Shown: positions 1 through 7,775, counted from the stretch's first letter. The stretch: DNA of 10,362 nt from Polyrhizophydium stewartii (GCA_027604665.1 JADGIZ010000664.1:1-10362), one strand, 5' to 3'. The notes: a model not told the origin generated them from the sequence alone. Made by a program: numbers and translations.

Positions 1-1294
1 CTGCAACGCGAGCATCTCCTTCTGCCGCGTGTCGAGCTCGGTCCTGAGTGCCGCAACCTCGGCGTCACGGTCTGCGACGGTCGCAGCCATCTGCGACTCG
101 GCTGCTGCGAGCGACGCAACGCGGTCTGTGAGCTGTGCAATCTCGCTTGCTTGTGCCTGCATCCTGGCTGCGGCATCGTCGAGCTGCTTGCGTGCATCGT
201 CGAGTGCCGCTGCCTGGTCAGACGCTTGCGACTGCGCCAGCTCGAGCACAGACTGCTTGTCGACAACCGCAGACTGCAACGCGAGCATCTCCTTCTGCCG
301 CGTGTCCAGCTCGGTCCTGAGTGCCGCAAGCTCGGCGTCGCGGTCCGTCATGGTCGCGGCCATCTGCGACTCGGCTGCTGCGAGTGATGCAACGCGGTCT
401 GTGAGCTGTGCAATCTCGCTTGCTTGTGCCTGCATCCTGGCTGCGGCATCATCGAGCTGCTTGCGTGCATCATCGAGTGCCGCTGCCTGATCAGACGCAT
501 GCGACTGCGCCAGCTCGAGCACAGACTGCTTGTCGACAACCGCAGACTGCAGCGCGAGCATCTCCTTCTGCCGCGTGTCGAGCTCGGTCCTGAGTGCCGC
601 AACCTCGGCATCGCGGTCTGCAATGGTCGCGGCCATCTGCGACTCGGCTGCTGCGAGCGACGCAACGCGGGCTGTGAGCTGTGCGATCTCGCTTGCTTGT
701 ACCTGCATCCTGGCCGCGGCATCATCGAGCTGCTTGCGTGCATCGTCGAGTGCCGCTGTCTGATCAGACGCATGCGACTGCGCCAGCTCGAGCACAGACT
801 GCTTGTCGACAACTGCAGACTGCAGCGCGAGCATCTCCTTCTGCCGCGTGTCCAGCTCGGTCCTGAGCGCCGCAACCTCGGCGTCGCGGTCTGCAATGGT
901 CGCAGCCATCTGCGACTCGGCTGCTGCGAGCGACGCAACGCGGTCTGTGAGCTGTGCAATCTCGCTTGCTTGTACCTGCATCCTGGCCGCGGCATCATCG
1001 AGCTGCTTGCGTGCATCGTCGAGTGCCGCTGCCTGATCAGACGCATGCGACTGCGCCAGCTCGAGCACAGTCTGCTTGTCGACAACCGCAGACTGCAGCG
1101 CGAGCATCTCCTTCTGCCGCGTGTCCAGCTCGGTCCTGAGTGCCGCAACCTCGGCATCGCGGTCTGCAATGGTCGTGGCCATCTGCGACTCGGCTGCTGC
1201 GAGTGATGCAACGCGGGCTGTGAGCTGTGCGATCTCGCTTGCTTGTGCCTGCATCCTGGCTGCGGCATCGTCGAGCTGCTTGCGTGCATCATCA
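1..1294 (-). repeat. Tandem 273-bp repeat array inside the coiled-coil gene (4.7 copies seen)
   Basis: Units occupy 1-273, 274-546, 547-819, 820-1092 and a partial 1093-1294, at an exact 273-bp period with no indels. The array continues off the left edge. Copies differ at a small number of scattered positions, mostly single bases. Each encodes 91 residues, which is exactly 13 heptads. Numbering the unit from AVVDKQ, hydrophobic residues fall at positions 2 mod 7 (V2, V9, L23, L30, M37, I44, V51, V65, V72, L79, M86) and 5 mod 7 (L47, L54, M61, L75, L89). Because the period is a multiple of three, all six frames tend to stay open, which creates several spurious ORFs. Confidence 0.97.
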
Positions 1295-3428
1295 AGCTGT
1301 TTGTGTTCTTCGGCTGAAACCTCGGCGTGTTTTTGAGCCTCTTGCGTTTCAGAGGCCAGCTTGGCTTGCAGTTCAGCTACTTTGCTCTCGATTTCCCTGA
1401 TCGTCGCGGCGTGCATCTTCTTCTGCTTGGAGGCATATGCGAGCAGGTCTTCACGGGACATGAATGAAAAGTCTGTAACAGCGTTGAGATCCTCTGGCGA
1501 GACAGACACACGCGGCGCCTGCGAATTGACGCTGACGGACCGCAATCTTTGTCCGCCTTTGTCGTGGGTGCCAGACTCGTACTGCTCACGAAGGGCATTG
1601 ATGGTATTCTGCAGATCCTCGATGACCTGCTTGTACTCGGCATTCTGCCCGCAGACAGTATCAAACGCCTGGGAAATATCCATGAGCTCGTTACGCAGGC
1701 TCATTTCCCGCGAGAGTGACGGCAAAAGTCCCGTGGAGTCGGTCGTTGCGAAATGGTCGGACGCAGGGATGTTTGCAAGAGAACGCAGTGACTGGCGCAG
1801 ATTTGCGTGTGCTTGGGTCTGTGCTTGACGCTGGAGCTGCTGCCGCTGCATCTCGAGTTCCGCTTTGAGTTCCTGGTTCTCGTCCTCAATGCTCTTGAGC
1901 ATGCCCTGCAGATCGGTGATCTTGCTGCCCAGGAAGAGATTCTCCTCCTGGAGCGCTGCGTCAGTACCTGCAACGCGTGCACCGGACGACGATATGCATA
2001 CCTCCTGGTTGGACAGCAGCCGACGTAGATCCTTGAGTTCGCGTTCGTGGCTCGAGCGCAGCGTGATGGTGGCGTCCTGGAAGATGCGGTTCTCCTTGGC
2101 GGTTTGTTTTGCGCCGATGTTGGCCGTGTCGCGCTGGTGCTGGGCCACGGCGAGCTCATTCTTGGCGGCGTCGAGCGCGAGCCTGAGGTTATCGCGTTCC
2201 TTCTCGATCTGCTCGAGCCGCGACTTTGCGAGGTCTGCACCCGATCATGTCAGCGCGGTGCACGATGCTTGCAGGCAGCAGCGCAACACGAACCAGCGCC
2301 TGCATCGGCCATTTGCGCACGCCGCAGCTCAGTCTTGAGTCGCGTGATGCGAGTTCCGGCCTCCTCGGACTCTGCGCGAGCCATATCCCGCTCTTCGGTC
2401 ATGCGCTTGGCGACGAGCTGCGCCTCTGTAACGATGGCGTGGAGGGTGGCGAGCTCGCTTTGAAGGTGATCCCGCTCCTGCGCCATGCGCTTGGTCGCCG
2501 CCTCTGCCTCGACGGCCCGGGCGGCGTGGGTAACGACCTCGTTCTGCAGATGGTCACGCTCCTCCTCGAGGCTCTTTTGGTTGGCCTGCAGCTCCTCGAC
2601 GATGCGCTCGAGCTCCGCGTTGTGGGCAAGCAGCTTGGCACCAATGGTCGATGCAAGCTCGAGGTCGTGCTGAAGATGCGCAGTGGTGGCGATGTTATCC
2701 GAGTGGATCGAGGAGCGGCTATCGTGGCGGCTGCCGCCTGCAAAGCTCGAGTGCGGCGAGTTGCGGCTGCTTGCCGACCCGGCGGTGTTGACGCGCGGCA
2801 GCGACTCGGACACCATGCTGTCCGTCGGAGCTGTCTCGAACTGGTGCATCTGCGAGCTTACGGATGCTGACGGCACGAGTGCGGGATCCGATGGCTCGAG
2901 CCCGCTGGCCGAAGACTTGGATTTCTTGCCCCGCTTGAGGTGCTTGAGGATGCCAAGCCGGAAGGAGCTCTTGCGCGAGTGCGTGGCGGAGGCGGGACCG
3001 GCCGCGGCGTGGCTGGGGTCAGCGCTGACGAGGCTGATGCTCGCGGAGCGTTTGGCCGACGCGGCGCCAATGGATTGCGAGCTGCCTGCGGCGCTGGCCG
3101 AGTCCGTGGCGGGGACGGCGAGCGGGGCGATGATGCTGGAGCCGCGGCGGCTGGTGGGGCGGGTCGCGAGAGGCGCAGGCGTGTGTGAGACGGCGAGCGG
3201 CGACAGATGCGTCTGGGACTGCCTCCGCGAGTGACCCGAGTTGTTGCGGGACAGCGCGCTGGGGCTCCCGTCTGCGGGCGTGCGCGATCCCCATATCGGC
3301 GCCGACGGCCTGCGATCGCGGGCGGCGGGCGGCGGCTGCTCGGGCAGCACGTCGTCGGCATCGGGGGTCGACACGGTCGGCACGGGCTGCGCGGAGCTCG
3401 TGCGGCGGCGGCCAAAGATGGCCTTCAT
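1..3428 (-). CDS. Long coiled-coil protein with dynein-adaptor-like CC1 box and 91-residue tandem repeats (C-terminus off window)
   Basis: Two exons are inferred: 3428-2321 and 2234 to beyond base 1, giving 1114 residues with no stop reached. Residues 1-250 are Ser/Pro/Ala-rich and probably disordered, with a basic patch near 155-172 (LKHLKRGKKSK). Residues 255-270 read DLELASTIGAKLLAHN, closely resembling the CC1 box that binds dynein light intermediate chain in TRAK, HAP1 and BICD-type adaptors. Coiled coil follows to about 447, then a glycine-containing break (448-461), then more coil. SLRNEL at 548-553 resembles a Spindly motif, which binds dynactin. From about 684 to the edge the protein consists of near-identical 91-residue heptad repeats. 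I chose ATG 3428 because it is the first Met beyond the divergent neighbour; the frame stays open further upstream, but only across that gene. The protein is likely a cytoplasmic rod or cargo adaptor. The coiled-coil nature is directly visible; the dynein role is inference. A golgin-like tether is the alternative. Confidence 0.85.
1684..1701 (-). other. Possible Spindly-like motif (SLRNEL)
   Basis: Residues 548-553 lie in a break between coiled coils, about 280 residues after the CC1-box-like segment, which is roughly the spacing seen in BICD and TRAK adaptors. The Spindly motif is a short L-hydrophobic-x-E-hydrophobic sequence that contacts the dynactin pointed end. Here the second position is Arg rather than hydrophobic, so the match is imperfect and could be chance. 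Confidence 0.3.
2235..2320 (-). other. Intron of the coiled-coil gene (86 nt)
   Basis: The donor is GTGCGC at 2320 and the acceptor is GTGCAG ending at 2235. A CTGAC branch-like box lies at 2253-2249. Without splicing, the reading frame from exon 1 meets a stop inside the intron at about 2250. Splicing in phase 1 joins the exons as LKTELRH-LAKSRLEQ and continues the coiled coil. The donor and branch box match those of the other introns here. Confidence 0.85.
2619..2666 (-). other. CC1-box-like motif in the coiled-coil protein
   Basis: It encodes residues 255-270, DLELASTIGAKLLAHN. The pattern D-L-x-L-A-x-x-I-G-x-x-L-L-x-x-N is the conserved core of the CC1 box in HAP1/TRAK and BICD-related adaptors, where the small A-x-x-x-G face receives the LIC1 helix. 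Here the usual second Ala of the AA pair is Ser260, while Gly263 is kept. It sits at the very start of the predicted coiled coil, as in known adaptors. The match is from memory of the family pattern, not from a search. Confidence 0.6.
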
Positions 3429-3572
3429 TGCAGGCGGGTGTCGGCGGCTGCGGCGGCTTTGAGGATGGGCGGATCGCGGACAAGGGCCACGACCAGGCTT
3501 GCCCTCGGAGCGTGTCCGCCAGATCCGTGCGTGACTCGGCCGCGGCGGATCGGATCCAGGTGTCTCCACGAA
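3429..3572. promoter_or_regulatory. Divergent intergenic region, likely bidirectional promoter
   Basis: These 144 bp separate the start codons of two head-to-head genes, so both 5' leaders and core promoters must lie here or overlap the flanking coding sequence. It is GC-rich with no TATA box visible. The octamer GGCGGATC occurs twice, at 3468-3475 and 3544-3551, near the two ends. Whether that octamer binds a factor is unknown. Confidence 0.5.
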
Positions 3573-6245
3573 ATGCACAATCTGCGACGGATGTCGACCA
3601 AGCCGCCGCGCGCGCCGCCGCTGCCGCTGCCGTGGGCCGCTGCTGCGTGGGCGGCACAGCAGCAGCAGCAGCCGTCGCAGCCGCAGAAGCCCACTGGCGC
3701 GCAAGAGCCGCGACCGGCGCTCCCGCGGCGCGGCGGCGCGGCGTGGATGCGGCTGCCCGTCCCGAGCGGGCCGCTGCTGTCGTCGTCGCCGACGGGCGAG
3801 ATCACGACCGAGACGGCGACGCACACGCTGCGCCTCGCGACTGCATCGAGCGTGGGCCCGCAGGCCAAGCTGGCACGCATTCTCCCGCTGCTTCGTGCGC
3901 CCAACCGCGGCGCCCTGGTCGCCGAGCTGCCCGATGAGGCCGTCGTGCAGCTCGTCGGCATCCTTGGCTCTGCTCGCGCCAGCGCCGAGCTCGCCCAGCT
4001 GGTCGACTCGCTGCGCATGTGCGGCCGCCCGCCTGCGCATGCCGGAGACGCCGAGGCGGCGGTCACAGCGAATGAGCCGGCAGCAGACATCCCTGGCGCC
4101 GTCCTGCAGCTGGTGCCGGACCTCGCCTCGGACGAGCTCGCGGCTGCGTGGTTGCGCTGGGCCGCGCAGCACAACTCGCCGCTGCTCCAGCGGCCCAAGA
4201 CGTTCAACACGCTGCTGAGGGCATGCGCGGCCGCTCAGGCGCAGCAGCAGCGGTCAGCCGTGCCGGCGTTGCAGGTGCGCTCGCAAGTAGTGCTCTCAAT
4301 CCTTGCGCTGGCCAACGCGCGCGACGTGCAGGTCGACACGGCCGCACTCAACATGGCGCTGCGCACGCTGGGCCGCCATGTGCAAGTCGTCGACGAGCGC
4401 AAGCACCAGAGCGTCAGCGGCCGGAGCAACGAGGACGCCGCACGCACGACCGCCGCCGAGGCTGTGCGTGAGGCGACGGCCATCGTGCGCCAGATGTTCA
4501 AGCGCGGCACCATGCCAGCGCACCATGACATGCTGTGGCTGTTTACGCATCTGACCGGCGTGCACAAGTCGCTCGAGGCGTCCCAGCTGCTTTTGACGGC
4601 GCTGTCGAACGGCGTCGCCGTGCGCACAGACCTCGTGGGCGTTGTGATCCGCGGCTTGATCACGGAGCGCCGCGGCGCGGCGGCGTACAAGGTGTTTGTG
4701 CGTGCATCCGGCTCGGGCGTCATCACGCCGTCGGCAGAGATCCTCGAGATGTTGCTCCATCATTTTGCAGTCACGGAGCCAAACTTTGAGATCATCGGAA
4801 AGCTGTATGCCGACATGCGCATCGTTGGCATCCCGGCGACGCCGCAGATGTACCGCGATATTGAGCACGCCTGCCGCGTGTCGTCGGATCTCACGAGCCT
4901 GCTGCGCTTTGGCGAGGACGACCCAGAGCTCGCGCGCTCGTCGGACGGCTGGCTGGCGGCTGTCATAGACTTGTCGGTTCTGGACGGCAACGTTGCGGCA
5001 CTCGAGCGCGTTGCAGGGCTGATCGAGAGAGATGCGGCAGCTGGCCGTCTTCCAAGCGAGTCTGTCGAGAAGGCGGCGATGGCACTGCTGAACGATGGCC
5101 GCGTCGCCGTGACGCTGCAGGTCGTGCGCGGCGTGTGGGCCCGCGCAGACTCGGTTCTGGTCGGCAAGCTCCCGGCGAGCTTGTTTGCGGTGCTCGTCTC
5201 TCGGATGAGCCAAAGCAGCAGCCTTCTCAGCATCGGCGGGTTTGGCAGCACCGCGACGGCTCCGCTTGGGCTCGCATCAGACGCGGCAACCACCCAGTAT
5301 ACCAGCACAAGCGCGGCATTTGCAAGCACTCTTACGGATGCAATCATGGCGGCGGACGGGTCCAGCAAGCTCGACGATGGCGTGCTCGTGGAGTTTGCCG
5401 CACGCTCTCTTGGTAGATCCGACACTCAGGCAGCCGGCATTGCCGTGTGCACGGCGCTGCTGGGCGACAGCCCGCTCGACGCGGCGAGTCGTCGCTGGCC
5501 CGTGCTGAGCTCGTTGGGGTATCTACGCATCGCAGACCGACTTGCCGAGGCGGGACGCACAGACCTGGCCGTGCGCGCGTACGAAGCCGCGGCGGTGCAC
5601 GGGGTGCGACTAGGCGGCGTCGGGCTGATGCGCTGGCGCGCGCTCGTCACATCCGAGCCGGGTCTTGCAAGGCCGTACAAGTCGCGTTCGACGGATCTTG
5701 ATGCCAGTCGCGGGGACGTCTCGGGGCTGGCGCTGCTGGCGGCGAGCATGATACGCGAGAAGGTGCCCGTTGACAACCAGCTCTTGCGGCTTTGTGCGGA
5801 CGAGGCGACGAACGCGGGCTGGACCGCGCGCAAGCTGGCTGCGGTGGTGCGCTGGGGCCTGCGCGTCGCGTTGCGGCTGGTCGACTGGTGGGCGTGGCTC
5901 GATTACGCAGCCGAGGCAGCGACCAACGCTCAGGAAACGAGCACGGCATCTGCCGCTCGCGATATCTACCAGATCGAGCGGCTGGTTGTGCGTCTTGCCG
6001 CTGGCGGCGCGGGCGTGCCCGGCATGTCTCACGACGAGCTCGTTGAGCAAGCCGTCGCGAGCTCGCCGCAGGCCAGGGCGGTGCTCTCGCGGCTGGATGA
6101 GGCGGCCGGCGTGTCGTTGCATTCCGCGGCACCGTGGCGGGCAGCCGGCTGGATCCGCGCGCCTGCTGCGAGGGCCGAGGGAGCGAGATCCGCTGCCTCT
6201 GTGCGGCGGCCCGCGGGCCAAGTGTTGGGCGTCGAGCCACAATAA
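3573..6245 (+). CDS. Helical-repeat protein with PPR-like repeats, probably mitochondrial
   Basis: This is a single uninterrupted 890-residue frame. The start at 3573 (MHNLRRMSTKPP) lies just after the divergent promoter; ATG 3591 is an alternative, and earlier in-frame ATGs would overlap the neighbouring gene. The N-terminus is Arg/Ser/Ala-rich without acidic residues, compatible with a mitochondrial presequence, and is followed by a short Gln/Pro tract. Three consecutive PPR-like helix pairs of 35-37 residues can be read between about 314 and 420. They start near MPAHHDMLWLF, VRTDLVGVVIRG and TPSAEILEMLLHHF. Looser copies begin near TFNTLLRACAA (about 211) and VDTAALNMALRTL (about 254). The rest is Ala-rich and helical, with no recognised domain. 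PPR proteins usually bind organellar RNA; that role here is inference. Other alpha-solenoids (TPR-like) are possible. The stop overlaps an AATAAA at 6241-6246, 11 bp before CFAP300. Confidence 0.72.
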   Translation: MHNLRRMSTKPPRAPPLPLPWAAAAWAAQQQQQPSQPQKPTGAQEPRPALPRRGGAAWMRLPVPSGPLLSSSPTGEITTETATHTLRLATASSVGPQAKLARILPLLRAPNRGALVAELPDEAVVQLVGILGSARASAELAQLVDSLRMCGRPPAHAGDAEAAVTANEPAADIPGAVLQLVPDLASDELAAAWLRWAAQHNSPLLQRPKTFNTLLRACAAAQAQQQRSAVPALQVRSQVVLSILALANARDVQVDTAALNMALRTLGRHVQVVDERKHQSVSGRSNEDAARTTAAEAVREATAIVRQMFKRGTMPAHHDMLWLFTHLTGVHKSLEASQLLLTALSNGVAVRTDLVGVVIRGLITERRGAAAYKVFVRASGSGVITPSAEILEMLLHHFAVTEPNFEIIGKLYADMRIVGIPATPQMYRDIEHACRVSSDLTSLLRFGEDDPELARSSDGWLAAVIDLSVLDGNVAALERVAGLIERDAAAGRLPSESVEKAAMALLNDGRVAVTLQVVRGVWARADSVLVGKLPASLFAVLVSRMSQSSSLLSIGGFGSTATAPLGLASDAATTQYTSTSAAFASTLTDAIMAADGSSKLDDGVLVEFAARSLGRSDTQAAGIAVCTALLGDSPLDAASRRWPVLSSLGYLRIADRLAEAGRTDLAVRAYEAAAVHGVRLGGVGLMRWRALVTSEPGLARPYKSRSTDLDASRGDVSGLALLAASMIREKVPVDNQLLRLCADEATNAGWTARKLAAVVRWGLRVALRLVDWWAWLDYAAEAATNAQETSTASAARDIYQIERLVVRLAAGGAGVPGMSHDELVEQAVASSPQARAVLSRLDEAAGVSLHSAAPWRAAGWIRAPAARAEGARSAASVRRPAGQVLGVEPQ

Positions 6246-6246
6246 A
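6241..6246 (+). terminator. AATAAA hexamer overlapping the stop codon of the PPR-like gene
   Basis: The hexamer contains the TAA stop at 6243-6245. In animals this sequence directs cleavage and polyadenylation 10-30 nt downstream, which here would fall inside CFAP300 exon 1. It is the only obvious polyadenylation-like hexamer seen near a gene end in this window, so it may be coincidental. Confidence 0.25.
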
Positions 6247-6256
6247 CTTTCCCGCC

Positions 6257-7551
6257 ATGTCCCTCATCCAGGAGCTTCCCGACGACTTTGATCTGAGCAC
6301 AACCACGGCCAAGGTCGTGCGCAGCGATGGCACCGAGGCCGTCGTCGAGCTGGCTGAGGCCAAGCCCTCGAGTGCGGAGCCCCGCGCTCACGGAGGGGCT
6401 GGTCCCGCGGACGAGCGCGCGACCGGCGCGCCAGCCGCCGAGCCGCAGCACGGCGACGCCAAGCAAGATGCGGCGGCCGCTGCTGGCGCCACGGCCGGCG
6501 CGGACCGCAAGCGGTTCACGTTCACGCTGCTCCAGAACGCAAAGTTCGCAGGGTTCGACCACAAGGACACGCAGGCGCTGCTGTTCAAGTGGTGCGCCGG
6601 CCCTGGCGACCGAGGGAGCCGGGCGGTCCGCGAGCCGGATCTTGCCGGTGCTCGTGTTTTGTGCTGACACGCTTGCGGCGGGATCTGGGCGGCCAGGGGC
6701 ATGCAGGGCCACTGCTACATCAAGCGGTATGCGTACGACCAGTACCTAGAGCCATACAACGTCTCGGCGTTCCTGGTGGACTTTTTCAACGACAACCCGA
6801 GCATCGCGGTGCTCGGGGCCAGAGACAGCTGGGGCACGCTCGGCCGCGTGGCAAGCGTCGAGATGGAGCCGACCGCGCACACGGTGACGTCGCTCGACTT
6901 TTTCGACCGGCTGACGACCAAGGGTGGGCTTGCTGCGTCGGCCTGGCTGGCACCCGCGCGTCAAGTCTGCTCACACGCCCTGCCCGCGGCCGCAGGCGTC
7001 ATCCGCGAGTCGACCGGAGAGATCAAGAAGTGCCTCGACGAGTACGTCGACTCGTTCCTGGTCTCGGACGAGCTGCGCAAGTGTCTTCTCATGCCCGAAT
7101 ACGAGCTGTACGACATCTTCACCGAGAACGACCGCCGCGAGTTCATCTTCCACGTCTTCAAGGCCATCTGCCTTGGCGGGCGGCTGTGCCAGTTCGAGGA
7201 CGAGCTTGGGCCGTACCTCGATGTGACCAAGAAGCTCTACAAGGACCTGATCACGTGGGTGGACTCAACAGCCGCGGCAGCGGTGTTAAAGACGGCTGGA
7301 GGACGTATGCGCGACGAGCTCGTGCCACCTTGTTTGCTGACTGGCTCGCGGATGGCACATCCAGCGTGGTCAAGGACCCGCAGACGGGCAGGCTGCGTGT
7401 CGCGTCGCTCATATTCAAGATCAAGAGCGTCGAGTCGTCCGTGTCGCCGCTGTTCCCCTTTGAGCATCCCCAGAACTTTTGCTACGTCAGCATCGACCCG
7501 ATCCGCCGCCACGTCAACCTGTGGTATCATGCGTCGGATGCATACTACTGA
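6257..7551 (+). CDS. CFAP300: CFAP300, cilia- and flagella-associated protein (dynein arm assembly)
   Basis: Four exons, 6257-6591, 6697-6923, 6996-7254 and 7365-7551, encode 335 residues. From about residue 85 (KRFTFTLLQN) to the end the protein aligns collinearly with the human CFAP300 (C11orf70) pattern. Hallmarks are FKW at 110-112, FLVDFFND, the DEYVDSFLVSDELRK block at 202-216, CLGGRLCQFED, YKDL, KDPQTG and a C-terminal DPIRRHVNLWYH. Each splice junction was chosen because it restores this alignment without gaps. The human protein is about 267 residues; the excess here is an 84-residue Ala/Gly/Glu-rich N-terminal extension. In animals CFAP300 is cytoplasmic and ciliary, interacts with DNAAF2, and is needed for outer and inner dynein arms; its loss causes primary ciliary dyskinesia. 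ATG 6257 has a GCC-rich context. Only 11 bp separate it from the upstream stop, so its promoter must overlap that gene. Confidence 0.95.
6592..6696 (+). other. CFAP300 intron 1 (105 nt)
   Basis: The donor is GTGCGC and the acceptor GGCCAG. A CTGAC box lies at 6664-6668, with its A 29 nt from the acceptor end. It is in phase 2, splitting the Trp112 codon of FKW. Splicing gives FKWGMQGHCYIKR, with the same spacing as in animal CFAP300; unspliced RNA hits a stop at about 6665. Confidence 0.9.
6924..6995 (+). other. CFAP300 intron 2 (72 nt, stop-free)
   Basis: The donor is GTGGGC and the acceptor GCCGCAG. A CTCAC box lies at 6970-6974. It is in phase 1, splitting Gly188. Length is a multiple of three with no in-frame stop, so retention would insert 24 residues (beginning VGLAASAW) between DFFDRLTTKG and VIRES. 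The family alignment supports removal. Confidence 0.85.
7255..7364 (+). other. CFAP300 intron 3 (110 nt)
   Basis: The donor is GTGGGT and the acceptor CATCCAG. A CTGAC box lies at 7337-7341, 24 nt before the acceptor end. It is in phase 2, splitting Thr274. Removal joins YKDLIT to VVKDPQTG, matching the family without gaps and shifting to the frame of the last exon. Confidence 0.92.
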
Positions 7552-7775
7552 AGCCACATCCTTGGGTCGGCAATGTCGCTTTGGCAAGTAAGCGGAAAGG
7601 TGGGCCAACACGGACCATGTTCGTGGCTGGCCATTCATTCGACACGAGAACAAAAGAGAGGCACGGGCCGGCAGAGAAAAGGACATGGGCGACACAGAGT
7701 CGGGAGGAATGCAGCTGAACTGGCAAAGCGGGAGGGACCATGACAAAAAGTATTTGCTCTCTCGTGCCCGCGAGC
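7552..7775. other. Convergent 3' intergenic spacer
   Basis: These 224 bp lie between the stop codons of CFAP300 and the minus-strand ABCA gene and must hold both 3' ends. I see no AATAAA on either strand, no repeat and no conserved ORF. It is somewhat richer in A than the flanking coding sequence. Confidence 0.6.

Noticed and set aside
1..1294. CRISPR array or satellite DNA
   Set aside because: The repeats are adjacent without spacers, 273 bp long, coding throughout and in frame with a spliced eukaryotic gene.
348..1295. Long open frame on the minus strand reading as Arg/Ser/His-rich protein
   Set aside because: It is a shifted frame of the 273-bp repeats, open only because the period is a multiple of three. 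Its residues are low-complexity, while the adjacent frame gives perfect heptads joined to the upstream exon.
29..1336. Several plus-strand open frames over the repeats (Cys/Leu/Ser-rich)
   Set aside because: They are antisense shadows of the repeat array with repeated composition, no flanking gene structure and no recognisable domain.
3207..3572. Upstream start for the PPR-like protein
   Set aside because: It would overlap coding exon 1 of the divergent gene and adds only Arg/Gly-rich sequence. ATG 3573 follows the intergenic region and gives a presequence-like N-terminus.
3657..3671. Five CAG triplets (polyglutamine)
   Set aside because: Too short to call an expanded microsatellite; it is part of an ordinary Gln/Pro-rich linker.
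2250..4172. Extension of the coiled-coil gene upstream to a Met at 4172
   Set aside because: The added sequence is antisense to the PPR-like gene, is Arg/Ala-rich junk, and ignores the clean ATG at 3428 beside a 144-bp divergent promoter. The 3' end of this frame, 2320-2250, is intron.
4235..6363. Minus-strand open frames under the PPR-like gene
   Set aside because: High GC content keeps antisense frames open. Their composition is Arg/Ala/Ser-rich with no domain, whereas the plus frame is continuous for 890 codons with helical repeats.
6589..7551. Single 320-codon plus-strand open frame spanning CFAP300
   Set aside because: Only its last 62 codons (from 7366) match CFAP300. The rest is out of frame with the conserved exons 2 and 3, so it is one exon plus shadow.
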